8,512 nt of DNA from Candidatus Nanopelagicaceae bacterium. Lineage in GTDB: Bacteria > Actinomycetota > Actinomycetes > Nanopelagicales > Nanopelagicaceae. The position numbers and the translations under genes were made by a program. The stretch covers positions 1 through 8,512 of the forward strand of contig JALRDT010000057.1 of NCBI GenBank assembly GCA_023262125.1, given 5' to 3'. Shown in pieces: positions 1-5,839 of the stretch (position 1 is the first letter of the stretch; each line of letters opens with the position of its first letter). The notes beneath the pieces are model-generated. The model did no database searches and had not been told where the DNA came from. It was given only the letters and a program-made list of their open reading frames with translations.

Positions 1-390
1 AATTGCAGTTTTAAAATCTGGAGTAAATGGTAACGCCCATACTTTATCGCCAGAACGTTCACCAGCTGCTTTTACTTTGTCAGCAAAGTTTGTATTGTCT
101 GACAACAATGCAGAAAAGAACGGCCCGACTGCGTAAATACATGCACCTGTTAAGGTTGCAATGTCGATAACCGCATGCAATTCATAATTTTTTGTAACAT
201 AGGATAACGCATCAGCTAAAACTAAACGACCTTCGGCGTCAGTGTTACGAACTTCTGCAGTTTTGCCATTATAAAATCGTAAAATATCACCAGGTTTTAA
301 CGAATCTGGACCAATTAAATTTTCGGTAATCGCTGCAACGGCAATCACATTCACGTCTGGTTGCAACTGAGCAAGCGCTACAATCGAGTT
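1..390 (-). CDS. pepA: Leucyl aminopeptidase (M17), partial: catalytic C-terminal fragment only
   Basis: Fragment of a cytosolic M17 leucyl aminopeptidase, a dizinc enzyme that removes N-terminal residues from peptides. The minus-strand frame is open from about 408 down to base 1, where it runs off the window on a codon boundary. The family signature NTDAEGRL lies at 223-246 and carries two metal-binding acids and the catalytic Arg. It is followed by LVLADALSY, then VIDIATLTGAC, and SGDKVWALPF near the window edge. The upstream part of the catalytic domain, with the Lys and Asp metal ligands, and the whole N-terminal domain are absent. Recognisable sequence starts at about NSIVALAQL (near 390), and a stop codon (409-411) lies in frame just upstream. 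No start codon or ribosome site belongs to this fragment. The protein does not look typically actinobacterial and may come from another organism. The family call is firm; the origin is inference. Confidence 0.9.
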
Positions 391-410
391 AGATAGAAAG
401 AGTGTGTTTT

Positions 411-509
411 ATGGGTTCAGTTGTAAAGAAGCGTCGCAAGCGCATGGCCAAGAAGAAGCACAAGAAGCTTCTTAAGAAGACACGCATTCAGCGCCGCAAC
501 GCTAAATAA
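411..509 (+). CDS. Small basic ribosomal protein, bS22 / AURKAIP1-COX24 domain type (32 aa)
   Basis: A 32-residue protein beginning [20 protein letters not shown] and ending RIQRRNAK. Well over half of its residues are Lys or Arg, and there are no acidic residues. This matches the very short AURKAIP1/COX24-domain protein conserved across Actinobacteria and known in mycobacterial ribosomes as bS22, a small-subunit component bound to rRNA. The ATG at 411 is the only sensible start because the conserved family begins MGSV. A weak purine-rich ribosome-binding site (AAAGAG, 397-402) lies 8 nt upstream. The gene ends 2 nt before the stop codon of the convergent protease gene. Only about 20 bp separate it from the aminopeptidase fragment, so its native promoter is probably missing from this window. 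It is too short for most gene finders, but the family match is strong. Confidence 0.9.
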   Translation: MGSVVKKRRKRMAKKKHKKLLKKTRIQRRNAK

Positions 510-511
510 TT

Positions 512-2854
512 TTAAGGTTTTAGCGAAACAAGTTGTCCGTTTATACCGGCAACTAGATTACGAACCCCATTTAAAGTAATCCAACCATTTTGAATTGGAT
601 CATCACTTTGCCAACCACTAATTAAAGATACTTTCTTTGAAATAGTGTCCAAAGCGCATAAACGCTTCTGGCAACCTAAAATTAAAGTTGTTCCATTTAA
701 ATTAAGTGGAGCGCTTGGTGTGCCAAATTTGGCGGTGGTAAAAATAGTAGTTTCGCCATCAATTACGCGAACTCGAACATGATTTGGATTTGGAAGAGTG
801 GCACCAGTTGCAGCTAACCAACTAGCGATAATTTTTGAACCTACTTTATTTATTGAAACATCGTAGCCGAGAACAGATGCACTATTGCTTGGCGAATCTA
901 AAGTTTCATAAATCCAACTATTAGCACTCGCACTATCGCGTGAAGCCAATCTAACTTCACCGGAAGTCACTTCACGTTTTTGATTGAAGACTAGTACCGA
1001 GTCATAAATCAAATGGGTTGTAGCACCGGACTGATAAGCCTTTAGATGAAATGCAACATCTCCGGTGGTTCGACCCTCGGTTTTACGATCACCATCAATA
1101 AGTTCGTAGCTCCATTTATTAGCTCGCTTGACTGCACCTAGCAAGACTCCTTGGCTCTCATCTCTGTAAAAGACTTGCAAAGTCGTGGTAGATGCAACGC
1201 ACGCACTTGAATACGAAACATCGCTTCCGGTTCGTACTCTGGAAATTTGATCATATGGCTGAATAGTTGGAGCATTTCCATCAACAATTTCAAAGACATA
1301 AGAGGTGTCGGTTATGGTCGCATGACGCAAATCATTATCGACGATATCTCCATAAAAAAGATGAATTACTTGTCTGGCCCCGCTACCTGTTGAGCATAGA
1401 GTTAAATGTCCGCCTAATTTATTAGATGTACGACCCGAGCCACCGCCCATTCCATCAATAACAGTCTTTTTCCATGCACCGTTAACAAATATGGCAGTTC
1501 TTAAAGTACCGGTCTTGCTACTTATGTAAGCAACAAATGGTTTGTTATTTAACATTGCTGATGCCACAAATTTCGCATCACTTGCACTGTCAATTATTGA
1601 AGATTTCCAACTTGCAATAGGCGTAACGGCTTCACTGGTTATGGGTTCTGAAGTTCCATTATTATTTATTGCAGTAACTGCAAATGTATATGAAGTTCCG
1701 TTCTTTAGACCTTTGACGGTATATGGACTTGAATTTGCATAATCAATTACGCCAGTTTTTATATTTTTTATTGAATAACTTGCCACTTGAGCGGTACGCA
1801 CATTCGTAGGCGGATTAAAAGTAATTATTGCGCTGGAATCTCCCACAAGAACTTGAAGATTTCGAACTGGATTTGGAATACCAACTGCAATACCTGCAGG
1901 TGGTTTATTACGCATATCTTCAAGCATTCCCAGCAATAGAGCGCCAGGTTCGCGGAAAACTTCACCTGCATCGAGGTTAGGTGTCATTAATGAATTCACG
2001 CCTGCACTTTGAAAAGTTGCTTCATCTAAATGTGAAACGGATGATCCGCTCTCATATCTACTGGGTGCATAAATTTTTGGCTTAATTCCGCCATTGGCAG
2101 CAATGCCTTTTGGTCCAGACCAAGATAAATTTGAAGTGAGCGCTTTACCTAATTCAAGACTTGGTGAAGGTAAGTCACTCAAGCGTCGTCCATCATCTAA
2201 TTGAAGATAAGCATCATAAGGTGTTGGTTGTTCTATAGATCCATAACCGAAGAATGGGTCATACGAATCGGTCGATAAGAAACCAAGCCCATGACCAATC
2301 TCATGAATGAAAACTGATTGCAAATCAAATTCAGAACCAGATGGTTTTCCATCGCCGCGAGTATTCCAAGGCGCAGCTGAATTTACTTGTATAACCATCT
2401 CAGGATTGTTCTTATCTAAGTCGCGTCCTGCTAAAGCATTTGCCAAAGCAGATGGATACCAAAGTGTGGCATCAGGTGCACTTACAAAATTGCTGAAGTA
2501 ATTACCTGGTCGCGCACTTCCTAATAAACCGTAAACAGTTGAACGGCCCCATGTAGCTTCAACACTAATTGGGACGTTTGATTTGAAATTAGCAGCCCAG
2601 ACGTCGACCGCAGCTTGAATTTCGCTCTGAGCCCATGCGGGGAAATTATTGTAAGTAACTTCAAATTTAGATTTTGCTTCAAGACGTGCGCCACTATTTG
2701 TAGTTGCGTTATAAGTTTGAACATTTGTAGCGCCAGCAAAGATGTGTCCCCAAACAGTTGATTCGCGTTTGTAGAAGAGAGCTGATGCGGGAGGTGCGAA
2801 TAATGGCGCCAGCAATATAGTGGCGATTATTGCGGCTAGGCTCCGGCGCTTCAC
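512..2854 (-). CDS. Secreted zinc metalloprotease with fibronectin type III and beta-propeller-like C-terminal region
   Basis: A predicted exported metallopeptidase of 780 residues. Residues 1-25 form a Sec signal peptide: MKRRS, a hydrophobic core, then PPASA as a likely cleavage site. The protease domain spans about 30-315. It has the zinc motif HEIGH at 184-188 within HEIGHGLGFLS, and a Met-turn-like SLMTP around M290. SVSHLDE (H275) and LLGMLEDM near 308-314 are typical of this HEIGHGLGF group. The third position of the metzincin-type motif is Ser194 rather than His or Asp. A fibronectin type III domain follows (about 327-413). Residues 415-780 contain repeats around W-x-x-x-x-I/L-D-G, which suggests a beta-propeller used for binding or for packing against the protease. 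The start is GTG at 2854, with GGTAGG 8 nt upstream, and it puts the signal peptide at the N-terminus. The substrate is unknown. The gene is divergent from the glutaredoxin gene. Confidence 0.85.
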   Translation of the reverse strand: MKRRSLAAIIATILLAPLFAPPASALFYKRESTVWGHIFAGATNVQTYNATTNSGARLEAKSKFEVTYNNFPAWAQSEIQAAVDVWAANFKSNVPISVEATWGRSTVYGLLGSARPGNYFSNFVSAPDATLWYPSALANALAGRDLDKNNPEMVIQVNSAAPWNTRGDGKPSGSEFDLQSVFIHEIGHGLGFLSTDSYDPFFGYGSIEQPTPYDAYLQLDDGRRLSDLPSPSLELGKALTSNLSWSGPKGIAANGGIKPKIYAPSRYESGSSVSHLDEATFQSAGVNSLMTPNLDAGEVFREPGALLLGMLEDMRNKPPAGIAVGIPNPVRNLQVLVGDSSAIITFNPPTNVRTAQVASYSIKNIKTGVIDYANSSPYTVKGLKNGTSYTFAVTAINNNGTSEPITSEAVTPIASWKSSIIDSASDAKFVASAMLNNKPFVAYISSKTGTLRTAIFVNGAWKKTVIDGMGGGSGRTSNKLGGHLTLCSTGSGARQVIHLFYGDIVDNDLRHATITDTSYVFEIVDGNAPTIQPYDQISRVRTGSDVSYSSACVASTTTLQVFYRDESQGVLLGAVKRANKWSYELIDGDRKTEGRTTGDVAFHLKAYQSGATTHLIYDSVLVFNQKREVTSGEVRLASRDSASANSWIYETLDSPSNSASVLGYDVSINKVGSKIIASWLAATGATLPNPNHVRVRVIDGETTIFTTAKFGTPSAPLNLNGTTLILGCQKRLCALDTISKKVSLISGWQSDDPIQNGWITLNGVRNLVAGINGQLVSLKP

Positions 2855-2884
2855 GCATGAAACCTACCAAATAGACTTAACTCC
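2855..2884. promoter_or_regulatory. 30-bp divergent intergenic region with candidate -10 for a leaderless glutaredoxin transcript
   Basis: Only 30 bp separate the GTG of the minus-strand protease from the ATG of the plus-strand glutaredoxin gene. On plus, TAGACT (2872-2877) fits a TANNNT -10 element whose transcription start would fall at or next to the ATG at 2885. No ribosome-binding site precedes that ATG, which is consistent with leaderless translation, common in Actinobacteria. On minus, GGTAGG serves the protease start. Its promoter must lie within this gap or inside the first codons of the glutaredoxin gene. No clear -35 box is seen for either direction. The promoter call is inference. 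Confidence 0.4.
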
Positions 2885-3142
2885 ATGAAGCAGTCGATAG
2901 TCACAATATATGGTCGTACTGGCTGCCATTTATGTGAAAATGTTGCGAATTTGCTCAAGCCACTTGAAAACTCCCTCAACATAAAAATTGAAGAGCAATT
3001 AATTGATGGAGATAAAGAGTTAGAAGATCTTTACGGACAATTAATTCCGGTGGTTCATATTGATGGGAAACATTTTTCACATTTCCGCGTCGAACTAGAA
3101 GAGTTTAAAGCTTTCCTTGAAAAACATCGTCAGCATCAATAA
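2885..3142 (+). CDS. Glutaredoxin-like (DUF836 family) thiol-disulfide protein
   Basis: A small cytosolic thioredoxin-fold protein of 85 residues with little beyond the core fold. The redox motif CHLC (C14-C17) follows the first beta strand (IVTIYGRTG). The cis-proline loop of the fold is at IPVV (P55), followed by the strand VVHIDGK and a C-terminal helix. The length and the C-x-L-C motif match the glutaredoxin-like DUF836 family rather than classical CPYC glutaredoxins. The physiological partner is unknown; a role in disulfide or low-molecular-weight thiol exchange is inferred from the fold. In many actinobacteria such a gene sits near rex, hemA or an HAD-IB phosphatase gene; here it stands alone between two minus-strand genes. 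No ribosome-binding site is visible at the ATG. The last 38 nt overlap the 3' end of the convergent helicase gene. Confidence 0.85.
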   Translation: MKQSIVTIYGRTGCHLCENVANLLKPLENSLNIKIEEQLIDGDKELEDLYGQLIPVVHIDGKHFSHFRVELEEFKAFLEKHRQHQ

Positions 3143-4754
3143 TTTTGTAGCTATAACCTTGCTCAGCTAGAAATCGCTGACGATTCTGTGCAAAATCTTG
3201 ATCTACAGTGTCACGACTTACAACTGAGTAAAAACGCGCACTTCTACCATCTGATTTAGGCCTCAAGATGCGACCTAAACGTTGCGCCTCTTCTTGACGG
3301 CTACCGAAAGCACCACTTACTTGAATTGCAATTGTGGCATCAGGTAAATCAATAGAGAAATTGGCAACTTTTGAGACAACCAAACATTTAATCTCACCAG
3401 TTCGGAAAGCAGCAAATAGCTCTTCGCGTTCTTTTACGGGAGTTTCACCTTTAATTACTGGCACGCCAAGCTTTTCACTAAGTTCATCTAACTGTGAAAT
3501 ATATTGTCCAATAACTAAAACTTGATCGTCAGCATGCTTCTCTACGAGTGCTTGAACTACTTTGGTTTTTGTGGAGGTTGTAGCGCACATTCGATATTTC
3601 TCTTCAACTTCTGCAGTCGCATATGAGAGTCTCTCTGTTTCAGAGAGCGTTGCACGGATTTCAATACATTCAGCAGGTGCGATATATCCTTGAGATTCGA
3701 TCTCTTTCCAAGGAACATCAAAGCGCTTTGGGCCAATCAATGAGAAAACTTCGCCTTCCATTCCATCTTCACGAACTAATGTCGCAGTTAACCCTAAGCG
3801 ACGTCGAGATTGAATATCTGCAGTAAATCTGAAAATCGGTGCAGGCAATAGGTGCACCTCATCATAAATAATCAATCCCCAGTCATATGAATCAAATAGA
3901 TCTAGATGGGCATAAACACCATTCTTCTTCTTGGTCATAACTTGGTAAGTTGCAATAGTTACTGGGCGAATCTCCTTTTTTGCACCGCTATATTCGCCGA
4001 TCTCATCCTCAATAAGTGTGGTGCGGCGCAGCAATTCATCGCGCCATTGACGTGCAGCAACTGTGTTGGTCACCAGAATCAGAGTTGTCGCTTTTGCATG
4101 TGACATTGCGGCAGCGCCAACAATTGTTTTGCCGGCACCACAAGGTAGAACAACTACACCGCTTCCGCCATGCCAGAAACCTTCTGCAGCATGCTCTTGG
4201 TATTGACGTATGTTCCAACCATCTTGATTTAAATCAATTGGGTGAGCTTGACCATCAACATAACCTGCAAAATCTTCAGCTGGCCAACCTAATCTAAGTA
4301 GGTGTTGTTTGATAGCGCCTCTTTGCGATGGATGTACGGCGATTGTTTCTTTATCTATTCTGGCGCCTAGTAATGGTGCAATCTTCTTTGCGCGAATTAC
4401 TTCCTCTAGAACTGCGCTATCTGTTGTGACTAAAACCAATCCATGAATTGGATTTGATTCCAGTCGCAATCGCCCGTATCTAGACATGGTTTCAGCTACA
4501 TCTAGAAGTAATGAATGAGGAACTGCGTACCGAGAATATTTAATTAAAGTATCAATAACATTTTCTGCATCATGCCCAGCGGCTCGAGCATTCCATAGAC
4601 CAAGATTTGTTAATCGGTAAGTGTGGATATGTTCAGGTGAGCGCTCTAATTCGGCAAAAGGTGCAATAGCACGCCGGCATTCAGTGGAATTTGGATGATC
4701 AACATCGAGCAGAAGTGTTTTGTCGCTCTGGACAATTAGTGGTCCATCGCTCAC
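3105..4754 (-). CDS. XPB/Ssl2-type (ERCC3-like) superfamily 2 DNA helicase
   Basis: An ATP-dependent DNA translocase/helicase of 549 residues, orthologous in type to actinobacterial ERCC3/XPB (Rv0861c in M. tuberculosis). The N-terminal domain (about 4-170) begins PLIVQSDKTLLLDVDHP and resembles a domain in the 5836-7989 product. The helicase core follows: RQYQ (183-186), Walker A CGAGKT (205-210), Walker B DEVH (298-301), motif III TAT (323-325) and the XPB-specific RED triplet (328-330). The second RecA lobe carries motif VI, QEEAQRLGRILRPK (487-500). All catalytic motifs are intact and the length is normal. The start is GTG at 4754, preceded by AAGGAG at 8 nt, and it overlaps the M20 peptidase stop by 4 nt (GTGA), so translation is probably coupled. 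A role in DNA repair or remodelling is inferred from the family. The gene ends inside the tail of the glutaredoxin gene. Confidence 0.96.
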   Translation of the reverse strand: MSDGPLIVQSDKTLLLDVDHPNSTECRRAIAPFAELERSPEHIHTYRLTNLGLWNARAAGHDAENVIDTLIKYSRYAVPHSLLLDVAETMSRYGRLRLESNPIHGLVLVTTDSAVLEEVIRAKKIAPLLGARIDKETIAVHPSQRGAIKQHLLRLGWPAEDFAGYVDGQAHPIDLNQDGWNIRQYQEHAAEGFWHGGSGVVVLPCGAGKTIVGAAAMSHAKATTLILVTNTVAARQWRDELLRRTTLIEDEIGEYSGAKKEIRPVTIATYQVMTKKKNGVYAHLDLFDSYDWGLIIYDEVHLLPAPIFRFTADIQSRRRLGLTATLVREDGMEGEVFSLIGPKRFDVPWKEIESQGYIAPAECIEIRATLSETERLSYATAEVEEKYRMCATTSTKTKVVQALVEKHADDQVLVIGQYISQLDELSEKLGVPVIKGETPVKEREELFAAFRTGEIKCLVVSKVANFSIDLPDATIAIQVSGAFGSRQEEAQRLGRILRPKSDGRSARFYSVVSRDTVDQDFAQNRQRFLAEQGYSYKIIDADDVFQGKL

Positions 4755-5839
4755 TTTAATAACTCCTTAATAAATGCATTTAGAAAGTTCTTTCGTTCTT
4801 CAATTGCTTTGATGCTGGCCCATTCATTTACAGCATGAGCACCGCCACCGATTGCGCCTAAACCATCTAAAACGCGGGCACCGGCCGCGGCAGCGAAATT
4901 GCCATCGCTTGCGCCTCCAACTTGAGCTGACCCCAATGGCGCCATTCCTATTGATTTAGCTACCTTTTCGGCGATCTCATAAAGTTCTTTGCAAGAAGTA
5001 GGTTCTAGTACTGGACGATTTAATCCACCAGTGATTTCTATTTGGGCACCAGGTGTAATTGCAGTTAAAGATTGAATTGCGCGATCAACTCTTTCAAGAT
5101 CACTTTGACTAAATGAACGAGCGTCAATCTCTAGAGTAGCTTCTGCCGGGACCGTATTTGCAGTTGTGCCACCCTTTAACATAGTTGGCACTACAGTCGT
5201 TCCAAATTCTGAAATTTCTAACTCTTTTAAATTTAAAATTTGCGCAGCAATTTCAACGGTCGCGTTGATTCCTTTTTCTGGTTCAAGGCCAGCGTGTGAT
5301 GCCAAGCCGACTGCTTTCACTACATACATAGCAGTACCTTTGCGCCCAGTTTTAACTTTGCCATCTAAGGAAGCTTCAAGAACTAAAACAGCATCCGCTG
5401 TTTTTGAAACTTGTATGATCAATTCTTTAGAGGCATGGCTTCCAATTTCTTCATCAGTAGTAGCTATCAACGCAACTGAACCTTGAATATCCTTTAGCGC
5501 ATAAAGAGCTTGGATAAATCCAACTTTCATATCGAAAGTTCCTGGACCACGCAGAACATCCCCGTCAATCTGCCAAATTGGATTAAAGGAACCAATCGGC
5601 CAGACTGTATCCAGATGGCAGAGCAGAACTACTTTTGGATTCTTATCGCCCCACCAAAATACTGGACGGCCATTTACTTCAAGAATTTCAGCTGCAGTAC
5701 CTAATTCACGAGTAGCTATTTCGTTAGCAAGTTGAACTACTTTTTTGCAGGCAGATAAATCTTCAGATGGTGATTCACAACGAACCAAACTTTCTAAATC
5801 CTGCAACATAGGGGCAATTCTGCCAGTTTCGATGGTCAT
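4751..5839 (-). CDS. M20 family zinc metallopeptidase (carboxypeptidase G2 / ArgE / DapE type)
   Basis: A cytosolic dizinc hydrolase of 362 residues; there is no signal peptide. Family ligands and catalytic residues are all present. They are H75 and D77 in CHLDTVWP, bridging D103 in RGPGTFDMKVG, general base E130 with ligand E131 in TTDEEIGS, E155 in VLVLEAS, and H335 in GGGAHAVNEW. H182 in ASHAG lies in the inserted dimerisation ('lid') domain, about residues 170-285. The motif order and the HLDTVWP and GGGAHAVNE wording resemble glutamate carboxypeptidase (CPG2-like) members, which cleave an amide bond next to a C-terminal carboxylate. The exact substrate cannot be read from sequence, and deacylase activity is equally possible. 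The ATG at 5839 overlaps the upstream gene's stop (ATGA), and its own stop overlaps the helicase start. It has no good ribosome site of its own, so it is probably translated by coupling. Confidence 0.93.
   Translation of the reverse strand: MTIETGRIAPMLQDLESLVRCESPSEDLSACKKVVQLANEIATRELGTAAEILEVNGRPVFWWGDKNPKVVLLCHLDTVWPIGSFNPIWQIDGDVLRGPGTFDMKVGFIQALYALKDIQGSVALIATTDEEIGSHASKELIIQVSKTADAVLVLEASLDGKVKTGRKGTAMYVVKAVGLASHAGLEPEKGINATVEIAAQILNLKELEISEFGTTVVPTMLKGGTTANTVPAEATLEIDARSFSQSDLERVDRAIQSLTAITPGAQIEITGGLNRPVLEPTSCKELYEIAEKVAKSIGMAPLGSAQVGGASDGNFAAAAGARVLDGLGAIGGGAHAVNEWASIKAIEERKNFLNAFIKELLK
4763..4768 (-). promoter_or_regulatory. Strong Shine-Dalgarno site for the XPB helicase gene
   Basis: AAGGAG on the minus strand lies 8 nt upstream of the GTG at 4754, inside the last codons of the M20 peptidase gene. 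It is the clearest ribosome-binding site in the window, and it fixes the helicase start at the GTG that overlaps the upstream stop codon. Confidence 0.8.

Noticed and set aside
531..554. Hairpin AGTTGTCC / GGCAACT near the end of the protease gene, considered as a terminator for the bS22 transcript
   Set aside because: The stem has a wobble and a mismatch, lies inside the protease coding region and is not followed by a T-rich run on the plus strand, so it does not qualify as an intrinsic terminator.
3107..3114. Palindrome AAAGCTTT as a regulatory site
   Set aside because: It is eight bases in AT-rich coding DNA and is expected by chance; it has no repeat partner nearby.
4016..4297. Plus-strand open frame of 93 codons opposite the helicase core
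   Set aside because: It is antisense to the Walker A region of a clearly real helicase gene; its residues are rich in His, Gln and Leu as expected for a shadow frame, and no ribosome site precedes it.
5166..5486. Plus-strand open frame of 106 codons opposite the M20 peptidase
   Set aside because: The opposite strand encodes conserved M20 motifs; the plus frame has no family resemblance and no initiation signals.
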